Shown: positions 1-8,571 of the stretch, in pieces
Numbering within the stretch: position 1 is the first letter of the stretch
Layout of the letters: the number at the start of each line of letters is the position of its first letter
Assembly (NCBI GenBank): GCA_019752335.1
Contig: JAIEMJ010000007.1
Location: 62,001-126,000, forward strand
Direction of reading: 5' to 3'
DNA length: 64,000 bases
Source of the DNA: Bryobacteraceae bacterium
GTDB lineage: Bacteria; Acidobacteriota; Terriglobia; Bryobacterales; Bryobacteraceae
Position numbers and translations under genes: made by a program
Notes under the pieces: generated by a model
Databases searched by the model: none
What the model saw: only the letters and a program-made list of their open reading frames with translations
What the model was told of the DNA's origin: nothing

Positions 1-427
1 CCACGCGCTCAATCGTCTCGTTGATGACGAGCGAGATGATGGCGCCCGCGAGAAAAAACGGCAAGGCGCTCGCGAAGTAAACCGCGGCGAGCGTGGCATT
101 GGTAAACTCGCCACGCCGCGAAAGCAGAAAGATCAGCGACCCGACGACGACCAGACTATTCGCCGAAGCCAGCCAACCGAGTTTCAAGAACGTCCCGCCG
201 CGCCAGCCCGAAACCACGTAAGAGAACACGCCGCCGGCGCCCAGCCCAAAGAGGGCGATCGAGATCGCCAGGAAAGCGAAATGGTAATAGAAGACGACGG
301 AAAATACCCGCGTCAGCGAGAGCTCCATCACCAGGGTGGCCAGCGTCGTGAGGGCGACACCGGTATAGATCTGCCACCAGTTCAGGTTGCCTGGTTCATG
401 GGCCAAGGAAAGGGAAATACGAGACAA
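1..427 (-). CDS. Multipass membrane protein, spermidine-synthase-like family (N-terminal part, runs off window)
   Basis: Open minus-strand frame entering from the left edge. About 142 codons are visible and the C-terminus is missing. Translation shows a membrane segment around MELSLTRVFSVVFYYHF, a second one (FLAISIALFGLGAGG), then SALPFFLAGAIISLVINE. This pattern is typical of large acidobacterial membrane proteins whose later part is a spermidine-synthase-like methyltransferase fold; that part would lie outside the window. There is no in-frame ATG at the beginning. TTG at 427 or TTG at 406 are the candidate starts, the first preceded by AAGGGA at very short distance. The start is therefore uncertain, and the family call rests on the N-terminal pattern only. 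It lies 17 nt downstream of the SDR gene on the same strand. Confidence 0.6.
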   Translation of the reverse strand, partial: MSRISLSLAHEPGNLNWWQIYTGVALTTLATLVMELSLTRVFSVVFYYHFAFLAISIALFGLGAGGVFSYVVSGWRGGTFLKLGWLASANSLVVVGSLIFLLSRRGEFTNATLAAVYFASALPFFLAGAIISLVINETIERV

Positions 428-444
428 TCCCTTATGGTAGCGTG

Positions 445-1194
445 CTACGCCGCCGTCCAGCCACCATCAATCGAGATCACGGCCCCGTTGACGAAGGCGG
501 CTTCGGCGGACGACAGGTAGAGCGCCAAGTGCGCAATCTCGTCCGGCTTGCCCAAACGCCCCACCGGCTGCCGCTGATTCAACTCCGCGCGGACTTTCTC
601 TTTTTCGTGCGAGTGATACTTCTCGAGGTAGCCTTCCACAAACGGCGTGTCGACGGTGCCTGGGCAAATGCAGTTCACGCGCAGTTGCTGCGGATAGTCG
701 ACGGCTAACTGCCGCGTCATCGCCACCACGGCGCCCTTGCTGGCGCAATAGCCGAAGCGCCGTTTCACTCCCACCAAGCCGGCCACCGAACCCAGATTCA
801 CAATCGACCCGTGCGACGCGAGAATCAGCGGCAGCGCGTACTTCGTCATCAGGAAGAGTCCGTCGACATTGACGCGGAAAACGCGCTGGAAGTCAGCCAG
901 GTTCGTCTCTTCCACGTTGCCCACCAGTCCGATGCCGGCGTTATTCACCAGAATATCCAGCCGCTCGATGGGCAAGAACGAAGTCGCCACGGCCTCCTCG
1001 TTGGTGATGTCGCAAGCCATGGCGCGTCCGCCAGGCAGGGAAGCAGCGAGCGCTTCCGCCTTTTCGCGATTCACGTCGCAGATGATCACCGAAGCCCCAG
1101 CGGCGGTGAAGATGCGCGTGATCTGCTCGCCGATCCCACTGGCGCCGCCAGTCACCAAAGCAATCTTGCCGTCAAGACGAAAGGGTGTACTCAT
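445..1194 (-). CDS. SDR family NAD(P)-dependent oxidoreductase
   Basis: Classical short-chain dehydrogenase/reductase of 249 residues, the normal family length. The Rossmann nucleotide-binding motif TGGASGIG lies near residue 15, the structural NNAG motif near residue 87, and the catalytic YxxxK as YCASK near residue 149. The C-terminal region FVNGAVISIDGGW is the usual SDR ending. Such enzymes oxidise or reduce alcohol/keto groups with NAD(H) or NADP(H) in the cytoplasm; the substrate cannot be told from sequence. The ATG at 1194 has no Shine-Dalgarno sequence, but a TACACT/ACTATA stretch lies just upstream, so a leaderless mRNA is possible. It may be co-transcribed with the membrane protein gene that follows. 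Confidence 0.93.
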   Translation of the reverse strand: MSTPFRLDGKIALVTGGASGIGEQITRIFTAAGASVIICDVNREKAEALAASLPGGRAMACDITNEEAVATSFLPIERLDILVNNAGIGLVGNVEETNLADFQRVFRVNVDGLFLMTKYALPLILASHGSIVNLGSVAGLVGVKRRFGYCASKGAVVAMTRQLAVDYPQQLRVNCICPGTVDTPFVEGYLEKYHSHEKEKVRAELNQRQPVGRLGKPDEIAHLALYLSSAEAAFVNGAVISIDGGWTAA

Positions 1195-1217
1195 GAACCC
1201 TATAGTGTAACCTGAGG

Positions 1218-3350
1218 CTAAAGCTTCTCGCGCTTTTCGAGGTTCTGTTCGATCTCCGGCCGCTCCCGCCAGACGGGATGCAGCTTCTTATCGCGCAACA
1301 GCGGCAACTGGTCTTCGATGTGCGGTGACCCCGGCTGGCTCGCATTCCCGTAGCCCAACGCGCACTGCGCACGTTGCGGCGCGCCGAACTCGATCGCGCA
1401 AACGAAGGTCTCGCCGTGCGACGGGAAGAAGCGATTGCCGCTCTTCTTGCCAAATTGCATGGTCCGGAAAACGCCCATCCGGCCGTGGCCCCCATTGCCC
1501 GGTACGTCCGTCTTCCCGCGCGCAAACCGGTACACTTCACCCCATGGGACATCCAGGCGGCCATAGGCGCGCCGGCACTCCACCGCCGCCGCGCGCAGGC
1601 TTTCGAGCGCGGCCTTCGGGTCCGCAATGCCGTACGCCGTGTCGAGCGGGCGCGTATGGTCGTACTTCACGCGCAGTTGGGCTTCGATCGTATCGCCCGG
1701 CCCAAAGAAGCGGTCCGCGAAGATCTGGAAGAGTACGGCGCCTTGGCTCGCGGCCTCGGTCTGGCGGTCCCACTGTTCCAGGACCTTGGCTGCTTCGAGC
1801 GTCAGCGCGTCGGGACTCGTGCGCGCGGCCGCGATGAGTTCGGGCAGCACGGCGTCGGCCAATTCCATGCGCGTGGAGTGCTTGTAGGCGAGCAACTCGT
1901 CGTAGGTGATGGACGCGTCCTCGGAGATCATCCGCAAGGAGCGCTTGGTGCGGAACGACGTCAGGCGCTGATTCCCCGGAGCCACGTAGGCCGGGTATCT
2001 GTTGGGGTCCAAGGGCGGCATGGTGAATTGCCAGGGAGGCTCGTTGGCGTTCTGGTGGAAGCCGCTGGCCGGGTCGAGCGACTTCGGCAACTCCTCGTAC
2101 TTCAGATAATCAGTCCACAGCGTCTTCGACGTATTGCCCGCCACCACCTGGTTCCAGTCGGCGTAGTTGCCGGACGGGCGCCGCGCGACGAGTCCGTTGA
2201 AGACGAGCAGAATGTGGCCCGCGGAGTCGGCGTAGTTCACGTGCCACATCGGAATTGCCTGCATCCGCAGGGCGCGTTCGAATTCATCCAAGGACCGGGC
2301 GCCGCCCATACGGAACCATTGTTCCAGCATCTTCGGCCGGTCAATCCCCGCCACGCGCATCGCCAGCGTGACGCCCTGTTCGTCCAACACCACGGGCCCT
2401 TGAATGCTGCGCCGCACTTCGAGCTTCTCTTCGCGTAGCGTGCCATTGGCCTCGCGAATCTTCAGTGTCTTGGTGGCGCGTTCAAAGTCCTTCCACTGGC
2501 CGTCATATTCGTACTTGCCGTCGCGCGTGGTCAGCCGGTAGAAGTCCACCGTATCGATCGTGTTGACGGTGCGCCCCCAGCCGGTATAGCGATTGAAGCC
2601 CACCACCGGCACCGGGAAGCCGATCTGAGGGGCGCCGTAGAGGTCGTAGCCGGGGCCCGTGAGATGCACCTCCATGTAGCTGTAGAAGTCTTCCCAGATC
2701 AGATGCGGATTGATGATCAGCATCGGCTTGCCGCTGGCCGACCGCGACGGGCCCACCGCCCAGGTATTGGAGCCGGCCGGCGCCACCGGTTCCGTCAGCC
2801 CGGCTGGCAAAGCCGCCAGCGAGCGCTTCGGTAATAGCGGCGCGGCTTCCGTGCGCAGACGCGCCTGGCTGCCCATATACATGTAGTGGACGGCGCGCAG
2901 CGTGTGGCCTACGACATCCACGCCGCTTACCGGCAGAACTTGGCGGTAGGCCGGGCTGGTATGCTCCGGATGCGCCGCGGCGAAGGCATTGATGCCGCGG
3001 GCAAAGGCGTCCAGGTACGCCCGGAACCGCGGATCCTGCGCCCGGTGCCAGGCGATGGCCCGTTCGGGCACTTCGTTCGTGCGTACCCAACGATCCAGCG
3101 CAAGATTATCGCGGCCCTGCGCTTGCGCGCCCCAGTATTCGGCGGCGCGCCCGCGGGATTCGCCGTACAGGCGCAGCAAGAGGTCGGCCTGATTCTGCAT
3201 CTGCGCCCAACCGTGGGCGTAAAACATTTGTTCCAGGGAGTCGGCGAAGATGTGTGGCACGCCGTAGCGGTCCCAGAGGATCTCGGTCTTGCCGGCCGTC
3301 TTGGCGAGGTTGGGCAGAGCCACCAGCAGAAGCAGCACAATCTTGCGCAT
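1218..3350 (-). CDS. Penicillin acylase family protein (Ntn hydrolase)
   Basis: Secreted N-terminal-nucleophile hydrolase of 710 residues, in the usual range for this family. It starts with a signal peptide (MRKIVLLLLVALPNLAKTAG) followed by the alpha-chain motif EILWDRYGVPHIFA. The autocatalytic cleavage site is at residues 193-194 (PAG/SNTW), so Ser194 would become the nucleophile of the beta chain, and the conserved NPHL follows. These enzymes hydrolyse amides such as acyl-homoserine lactones, beta-lactam side chains or cyclic lipopeptides; which one is unknown here. I chose ATG 3350 because AAAGGA sits 9 nt upstream; the frame stays open further upstream to 3758, but that part is non-coding in character. 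It is probably exported to the periplasm. Confidence 0.9.
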   Translation of the reverse strand: MRKIVLLLLVALPNLAKTAGKTEILWDRYGVPHIFADSLEQMFYAHGWAQMQNQADLLLRLYGESRGRAAEYWGAQAQGRDNLALDRWVRTNEVPERAIAWHRAQDPRFRAYLDAFARGINAFAAAHPEHTSPAYRQVLPVSGVDVVGHTLRAVHYMYMGSQARLRTEAAPLLPKRSLAALPAGLTEPVAPAGSNTWAVGPSRSASGKPMLIINPHLIWEDFYSYMEVHLTGPGYDLYGAPQIGFPVPVVGFNRYTGWGRTVNTIDTVDFYRLTTRDGKYEYDGQWKDFERATKTLKIREANGTLREEKLEVRRSIQGPVVLDEQGVTLAMRVAGIDRPKMLEQWFRMGGARSLDEFERALRMQAIPMWHVNYADSAGHILLVFNGLVARRPSGNYADWNQVVAGNTSKTLWTDYLKYEELPKSLDPASGFHQNANEPPWQFTMPPLDPNRYPAYVAPGNQRLTSFRTKRSLRMISEDASITYDELLAYKHSTRMELADAVLPELIAAARTSPDALTLEAAKVLEQWDRQTEAASQGAVLFQIFADRFFGPGDTIEAQLRVKYDHTRPLDTAYGIADPKAALESLRAAAVECRRAYGRLDVPWGEVYRFARGKTDVPGNGGHGRMGVFRTMQFGKKSGNRFFPSHGETFVCAIEFGAPQRAQCALGYGNASQPGSPHIEDQLPLLRDKKLHPVWRERPEIEQNLEKREKL

Positions 3351-3449
3351 GGCGTTTTCCTTTCGGCTTTCGTGAACGAATCTCAAGATTCTAGCGAATT
3401 TTGGGGGGTGATAGCGTTGCGGCGAAAAAGGGAATACAATAAGGCCGTA

Positions 3450-3860
3450 ATGTTCGAGAATAACCACCAAATGGACTCGCTGCTGCCGTCGCCGCAGCCG
3501 CGAGTGTTCCGCTTGTCGCAAAGCGCTGGACCGAAAGCGCAGGCCGTGTTGTGGGGCAGCGAATGCGAGGCGCCCGCTTCGCTGGGCAGTTGCCACGCGG
3601 GCATCACGCGGGCCTTGCGCGGTGATCAACCGATTGAGTTGGGTTGGTGGTCGGAAACATTGGAGCGCCACCTTACGCAATTGGTCGATGGCTACATGGC
3701 CGGTTGCCGCGCCGCCCATCACTGGGACTTGCCGGAAGTGGTCCGCGTGCATTGGCACGCCTACTCCATCAAGGCCCGCTTGCGAGGCGCGCGCTTTTTC
3801 CCCCGTGTTTGGGTAGGCGCCAGCCGTTCGTTAGCGAATTTGCAGGCCATTCACTCGTAA
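3450..3860 (+). CDS. Conserved hypothetical protein, 136 aa
   Basis: Small soluble protein without a signal peptide or recognised domain. It is rich in Trp, His and Arg (LGWWSETLERH, VVRVHWHAYSIKARL), and the middle SLGSCHAGITRALRGD is glycine/cysteine containing. I do not recognise the family. ATG 3450 is preceded by AAGG at 3441 and by a TACAAT hexamer at 3435-3440; the alternative ATG 3471 has no better context. It is divergent from the penicillin-acylase gene, and its 3' end overlaps the convergent membrane-protein gene by 10 nt. The codon pattern looks coding, but the function is open. Confidence 0.55.
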   Translation: MFENNHQMDSLLPSPQPRVFRLSQSAGPKAQAVLWGSECEAPASLGSCHAGITRALRGDQPIELGWWSETLERHLTQLVDGYMAGCRAAHHWDLPEVVRVHWHAYSIKARLRGARFFPRVWVGASRSLANLQAIHS

Positions 3861-4555
3861 TATTCGCCTAATTGATCGCGTGCGGCGTTAGCTTGGTCTC
3901 GTCCTTGCGGATTGGCGGGCGGGCGAGTGTCGGCTTCGCCCTCCGGGCGGATCGCCCAGATCCACAGCACGGGAAACAACACCGAGCCGATCCCCAGTAA
4001 AGTACCACCCCAAGCGAAAAACTTGTGGTTGTTCAGCCACGCTGCCGCCGAGGTAGTCGCCGCCATCGCGGCGATGATGCGCTCATGCCAGACGACATTG
4101 CGCCGCCGTCGCGGGTCGAAGTAGTTCAGCAAAATCACCAGCCCCACGGCGCTCATCGCCACCGCCAAACCCAGCACGCGCTGGGCTACGAACAGCCCGC
4201 GTTCTGTGTTGTAGGCCGGCTCCAAGGCTCCCGCCACCAGGGAGAAAAGCGCCACCACGCCGCACGCCGCCCCAATGGCCCGGCGGCTCAAGCCGGGATA
4301 GTGCTCCAGAGAAAGCGCCACCGTTTCGAGAAATGCCCCCAGGAGAGTGAGCATCGTTACGAGGGCACCCGCGGCCCACGCACGCATGCCCCACTCGGTG
4401 TCCAACCTGGTGATTCGTTGGGCGATAGCCCAGACAGCGTGGGAGGCCAGGAAGGTAGCCAGCAGGGGGAACCGGCGCAGTAGCTTGGTGCGCCAAAGGT
4501 GCCAAACCACGGCAATCTGCAGGCAGGCAGCAATCAATGGGACAAAGTTGGGCAC
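3851..4555 (-). CDS. Multipass integral membrane protein, unknown function
   Basis: A 234-residue protein dominated by about seven hydrophobic segments: residues near 4-18, 32-46, 57-75, 95-110, 126-146, 163-176 and 186-203. It ends in a charged cytoplasmic tail rich in Asp, Arg and Gln. The arrangement resembles the small seven-helix membrane proteins common in Acidobacteriota, but I cannot name a family. No catalytic motif is visible. The final 10 nt overlap the convergent gene ending at 3860. Confidence is high that it is a membrane protein and low for any role. Confidence 0.65.
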   Translation of the reverse strand: MPNFVPLIAACLQIAVVWHLWRTKLLRRFPLLATFLASHAVWAIAQRITRLDTEWGMRAWAAGALVTMLTLLGAFLETVALSLEHYPGLSRRAIGAACGVVALFSLVAGALEPAYNTERGLFVAQRVLGLAVAMSAVGLVILLNYFDPRRRRNVVWHERIIAAMAATTSAAAWLNNHKFFAWGGTLLGIGSVLFPVLWIWAIRPEGEADTRPPANPQGRDQANAARDQLGEYYE

Positions 4556-4805
4556 CCGGCGCTATCGTACGCCCAGTACGCAACATTTGCAAGTTTGAGT
4601 CTCCTGTCGCCAAGCGCTGTACGGCTTTAACGGCTCGTTGTGCCGGTCCATCGGCCAGCCCTCCGCGAAGCCTTAACGCATGCGACCGAGTCGAGAGCAC
4701 GTCAAGAACCCGTAGCGCAGCACCACCCCGGTCCGCCTGGTCGAACTCACCAAAGGCTGACCCCGCCTTCCACACATTGCGCGCAGGGAGCGTCCTTCTC
4801 TGAGA
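4556..4805. other. Intergenic region without a recognisable gene
   Basis: This 250-nt region lies between the membrane-protein gene start and the decayed permease. In related genomes ADOP permease genes often follow a PadR-type regulator. I looked for a remnant of one here in all frames and saw no convincing match. Confidence 0.4.
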
Positions 4806-5228
4806 ATGACGAACCTGTACGCTGACCTACGACATGCGCTACGCTCCATGCGGGCGGCCCCCGGATTCACGGCGACGGCGCTTCTGACGCTGGTGCTGGG
4901 AATCGGCGCCACCGCTTCATCGAGGGCGAGCCCGAGGAGACCAACAAAAGCCGGCCACTGACCTGGACCACCGTCAGTGGAGACTGCTTTCAGGCGCTGG
5001 GGATTCCCCTCTTGGCGGGCCGGCCATTTTCTGACCTCGACCGGAGCCGGCTTAGCGGCCGGCGCGACTCAGCTTCTTTCGAGCTTGCTGTTTGGTGTGA
5101 CGGCGACCGATCCGGCGACCTTCGTTTCGGCTCTCACCCTTTTGCTGGCCGTCGCTGCCGTAGCCACCTTGATCCCGGCCTGGCGCGCCTCGGGCACCGA
5201 CCCTCTTGTGGCTCTGCGTAATCAGTAA
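4806..5228 (+). pseudogene. Remnant of an ADOP/MacB-like ABC transporter permease
   Basis: Three pieces of one roughly 800-residue permease family survive in order. From ATG 4806 an N-terminus reads MTNLYADLRHALRSMRAAPG, followed by the first membrane segment (FTATALLTLVLGIGAT), as in ADOP permeases. From about 4916, in another frame, comes the middle-domain segment VSGDCFQALGIPLLAGRPFSD. From about 5045, back in the first frame, comes the C-terminal membrane segment LLSSLLFGVTATDPATF, ending PAWRASGTDPLVALRNQ. Most of the periplasmic domain and several helices are missing. Large internal deletions plus frame changes make this a dead gene. It ends within the 3' end of sppA on the other strand. 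Confidence 0.85.
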
Positions 5229-7003
5229 CGCAACGACAATGATGGCGCCAGCAGCTCACCTTGCGGACCCGGCAAGAGTCCGGTGGCGCGTAGCGCGGTA
5301 AAGAGGGGGCGCAGTTGCTGGAGGGTGGCGCGGTAGCGATCCGTCTCCGTGGTGGTGACCTCTGCGTCGTCCGAGTTATCGCCGGATTCGCCGCTGCCAA
5401 AACGCGCGACCAGGGCCGCGATCCCCGTCTTCCGCTTGGGGAATTCCTTCAGCTCAATCTCGTCACTCTCCTTCAGCTTGATGGCGCGTTTGGCGGCGTT
5501 GAGCGCGGCGTTGAAGCCGCCGAGTTCGTCCACCAGCCCCAGGCCGAAGGCGTCCTCGCCGCTCCAGACGCGGCCCTTGGCGATCTGCAGTACCTTCTCC
5601 TTCGGTAGCTTCCTACCGGCGGCGACGCGCGAGGTGAAGTTCTCGTAGATCCGGTCCAACGACGAGCGGAAGCGCTCGAGTTCGGTGGGTGAGAAGTCCT
5701 GGCCCGCGTCGTACATGCTGGAGTTCTGGCCGTACTTCACGGCGTCGAAGGAGAGGCCGAGTTTCTCGAAGAGGCCGGCCATGATGAACTTGCCGGCGAC
5801 GACGCCGATGGAGCCGGTGATTGTGCCAGGTTGGGCGACGATGCGGTCGGCGTCCATGGAGACCCAGTAGCCGCCCGACGCGGCGACGGCGCCCATCGAG
5901 ATGATCACGGGCTTGCCCTTCTGGCGCGCGCGCTGCACCTCGCGGCCAATCACGTCCGAGGCGATGGCGCTGCCGCCCGGCGAATCGACGCGGAAGACGA
6001 TGGCTTTCACATCGCGGTCGTCCATGGCTTGCCGGAAGGCGGCGGCGACGGTATCGGAGCCCATCGTGCTTTCGCCCATCAGCGGATCGGAGGCGCTGCG
6101 TCCGGAGGTAATCGCGCCCACGCCGTAGATCAACGCGACGCGCGTGCCGCTGTCGTTCAGCTTCTTGGCGGAGGCGTGGTATTTGCTCAAGAAAAGTAGC
6201 TTGGCGCCGGCGCCCGCCTTCTTCTTGGCTTGCTCATAGACCTGATCCCGGTAGGCGAGCTCATCAATGAGCTTGTGCGTGACGGACTCGGCGGCGAAGT
6301 GGGGAGCCTGGTCAATCAATTCCTTTACGCGCTCCGGCGTGAGTCCGCGGCCGGCGGCGACGCCCTTGACGATCTGCTCGAAGAGGCTGCCGACGAGCTT
6401 ATCGGTGGCCTCGCGATGCGCGGGCGTGAACTTCTTTTCCATGTAGTAGTCGCGGGCGTTCTTGTATTCGAAGCGCCCCTCGAAATGGGGTTGCACGCCG
6501 AGCTTGTCGAGCGTGCCGCGAATGAACTGCTGGTCGGCGAAGATGCCCGTGATGGAGACTTCGCCCGAAGGAAGCAGATACAAACGGTCGAAACTGGAGG
6601 CGAGATAGTAGTTGCCAAGGCCGCCGTAGCTCTCCGAGTAACCGTAGACGAATTTCTTCTTGGCGCGGAATTTGGTGATCGCTTCGCGCAGGTCCTGCAT
6701 GGTGGAGACGCCCACGGGCGCGGCGCCAAGCGTGACCAGGAGGCCGGAAACATTGGGGTCATCGCCCGCCACCTGTAGAGTGTCGAGGTAGTCGCGCAGG
6801 GTTAAGGCCGAACCCCGTCCCGATAGCGCCTGCAAAGGATCCTCGCTGGACTCTTCGGGAATCCCGCCCAACTGCCACTCCAGCACGATCGGACCACTGT
6901 AGGATTTGGGGCCGCGGAAATATCTCCCCGCCACCGCGGCCACCGCGAGGACGATCAGTAGGCCGAGAATCAGGCCCCGGACACCTTTGAATAAATTGCG
7001 CAT
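5222..7003 (-). CDS. sppA: Signal peptide peptidase SppA (67K long form)
   Basis: Membrane-anchored serine protease of 593 residues that degrades cleaved signal peptides in the cytoplasmic membrane. It has one N-terminal membrane segment (residues 10-26) and tandem Clp-like domains, as in the long Escherichia coli type. The catalytic lysine is probably K181 (EYKNARDYYMEKKFTPAHRE) and the serine nucleophile S377 (GAVAASGGYW). The substrate-groove strand FRVDSPGGSA and the motif GTITGSIGV are intact. ATG 7003 has AGGAG 8 nt upstream. It lies 32 nt downstream of a small hypothetical gene and is likely co-transcribed with it. The 3' end overlaps the decayed permease by 7 nt. Confidence 0.93.
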   Translation of the reverse strand: MRNLFKGVRGLILGLLIVLAVAAVAGRYFRGPKSYSGPIVLEWQLGGIPEESSEDPLQALSGRGSALTLRDYLDTLQVAGDDPNVSGLLVTLGAAPVGVSTMQDLREAITKFRAKKKFVYGYSESYGGLGNYYLASSFDRLYLLPSGEVSITGIFADQQFIRGTLDKLGVQPHFEGRFEYKNARDYYMEKKFTPAHREATDKLVGSLFEQIVKGVAAGRGLTPERVKELIDQAPHFAAESVTHKLIDELAYRDQVYEQAKKKAGAGAKLLFLSKYHASAKKLNDSGTRVALIYGVGAITSGRSASDPLMGESTMGSDTVAAAFRQAMDDRDVKAIVFRVDSPGGSAIASDVIGREVQRARQKGKPVIISMGAVAASGGYWVSMDADRIVAQPGTITGSIGVVAGKFIMAGLFEKLGLSFDAVKYGQNSSMYDAGQDFSPTELERFRSSLDRIYENFTSRVAAGRKLPKEKVLQIAKGRVWSGEDAFGLGLVDELGGFNAALNAAKRAIKLKESDEIELKEFPKRKTGIAALVARFGSGESGDNSDDAEVTTTETDRYRATLQQLRPLFTALRATGLLPGPQGELLAPSLSLRY

Positions 7004-7035
7004 TGCGAACGCTCCTGCTTTGAGGATAAGCGAGG

Positions 7036-7347
7036 CTAAGGGGTGCTGAGGACTTCTTCCTCTTCGGCGTCGTAGGGCGCATTCTGCGCGGCGCGGTAGG
7101 CGCGGCTAAAGGCGCGGGCCATCGGTGTGCAGGCGAGGTCCGGGTAGATCTTGAAGAACGAGTCGCGCAGGGAGTTCGGGCTCAGTTCCGCACAGATCGA
7201 GGCCAGGTTGGCCGCTGATTGCTGGATGCAGGGCAGGCACTCGAGCCCCACCAGACGGCAGCTTTGCGGCTTGGGTAACTCCTCATCCCCCACCTCGCGG
7301 TCGCGAGGTGGACAGCCCGCGCGTGGCCCAAACTTGTTGTTCTCCAT
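7036..7347 (-). CDS. Small conserved hypothetical protein, 103 aa
   Basis: Soluble protein with four cysteines in a short span (CRLVGLECLPC, then C in SICAELS) and an acidic C-terminus (DAEEEEVLSTP). No signal peptide or known domain is recognisable. I chose the ATG at 7347 over the one at 7359 because GGGGAG lies directly upstream at a proper distance. The clustered cysteines could bind a metal, but this is only a guess from composition. It precedes sppA by 32 nt on the same strand, so the two are probably in one transcript. Confidence 0.6.
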   Translation of the reverse strand: MENNKFGPRAGCPPRDREVGDEELPKPQSCRLVGLECLPCIQQSAANLASICAELSPNSLRDSFFKIYPDLACTPMARAFSRAYRAAQNAPYDAEEEEVLSTP

Positions 7348-7401
7348 ACTTCTCCCCACTTCCCCAATAGGCCATCCGGCGTGACAGAACGAATAACAAA
7401 T

Positions 7402-8571
7402 TTAACTCATTCCCGCTTTCGAACCTATGCGTGGATGAGGGCTTCTCACGCCTCTTATGGGGGGTGGCGCCGGCACTGTTTGCTGCTTCACAGAACGGCG
7501 TTTCAGCTTGAAACATGGCCTCTCCAGGGTTGCCAACGTGACGAGTGAGATGATCCAGAGCCACATCGGGAAACGGGCCATGGGGTAGTCGAAAAGGGCA
7601 TGCAGACCCGCCACCAGCACTCCCAAAAGCCAGGGCGTGGCCAGCGCAAGTCGGCAAGTGTAGAGATATCCAGCGAAAACAAGTACTACAAGTACTACTC
7701 CGCCCTCTACCCCACATTCGAGCCAATCGTTATGCGCGTGGTCCACCAACTCACCGGTGTCAAACGTCGCGGCCTGCGGATAGACGACGGCGAAGGTGCC
7801 GAGCCCGTGGCCCAGCCACGGAGCTTCCCGCCACAGAGTGATCGCCGAACGCCACATCTGATCGCGATACAGCAGCGGTTCCGGGTCACGCAGTTTGCGA
7901 GCCAGGGTGTCGCCCCCTAACAGAACGGCGAGCGCGGGAAAGGCAATGGCGGCTAAGGCGAGCTTACCGCGATGCCGACGCATCCCGGTCCAGGCGAGGA
8001 GCAGCAGGAGTTCCAGCACCAGCAGCCCGAGTCCCGCGCGGGACCCGCTCGACGCCCCGGCCGTCAGCAACGCCGCTGCTGCCCACCAGAACCGCGGCTT
8101 CGTCGCCGCGAGCCACACCGCCGGGGCCAGCAGCAGTTCGCACCAGACGGCCAAATGATTCGGATTCCCCCACGGCCCACGGCGATGGGCGGCCATCATA
8201 GCCAGCGAGAGCAGGGCGAGGGCGCCCGCGCCATGGACCGCGAACTCCAGAAATCGCACTCGCGCGCGGACCAGCTCGCGTTGGAGGGTGAAGAACCAGG
8301 CCGCCAGGGCGAGCGCGCGCACCCCTGCCAACAGCGTCGCCGACGGCAGAGGCGTTGCTCCGAGAGCAATCTGCCCCAGGGCCAGCGCGGCGATGGCCAG
8401 CAGTCCGAACCCAAAGCTGGCCGGGCGCCAACGCTCTCCTTTTGTGAGACTCACCGCCGCCAGGAAAAAGACGGCCGCCGCCAGCACCAGTTCCCAAGCC
8501 GCGTCGCGCCAGAACGCGCTCAGCGTCGCGACCCACAAACCGGCGAAGACGCCCCAGGCGCGCGGCGGCAT
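7402..8571 (-). CDS. O-antigen ligase family protein (Wzy/WaaL-like)
   Basis: Polytopic membrane protein of about 389 residues with roughly ten hydrophobic segments. It carries the family periplasmic loop: WREAPWLGHGLGTFAVVYPQ followed by DHAHNDWLECGVEGG, the characteristic H-x-H-N-x-(W/L)-L/E pattern of O-antigen ligases and polymerases. It would join or polymerise lipid-linked sugar chains on the periplasmic side of the inner membrane. An upstream TTG at 8586 is possible. I prefer ATG 8571 because it overlaps the stop of the preceding gene in a TGATG, a typical coupling arrangement. It forms a two-gene unit with the upstream 366-residue protein. Confidence 0.88.
   Translation of the reverse strand: MPPRAWGVFAGLWVATLSAFWRDAAWELVLAAAVFFLAAVSLTKGERWRPASFGFGLLAIAALALGQIALGATPLPSATLLAGVRALALAAWFFTLQRELVRARVRFLEFAVHGAGALALLSLAMMAAHRRGPWGNPNHLAVWCELLLAPAVWLAATKPRFWWAAAALLTAGASSGSRAGLGLLVLELLLLLAWTGMRRHRGKLALAAIAFPALAVLLGGDTLARKLRDPEPLLYRDQMWRSAITLWREAPWLGHGLGTFAVVYPQAATFDTGELVDHAHNDWLECGVEGGVVLVVLVFAGYLYTCRLALATPWLLGVLVAGLHALFDYPMARFPMWLWIISLVTLATLERPCFKLKRRSVKQQTVPAPPPIRGVRSPHPRIGSKAGMS

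Noticed and set aside
1374-2438. Long open frame on the plus strand inside the penicillin acylase gene
   Set aside because: It is antisense to a clear family member, composition is Arg/Gly/Val-rich without domains, and there is no ribosome-binding site; typical shadow of a GC-rich gene.
4556-4805. PadR-type regulator expected upstream of the ADOP remnant
   Set aside because: No frame shows the winged-helix motifs; nothing supportable.
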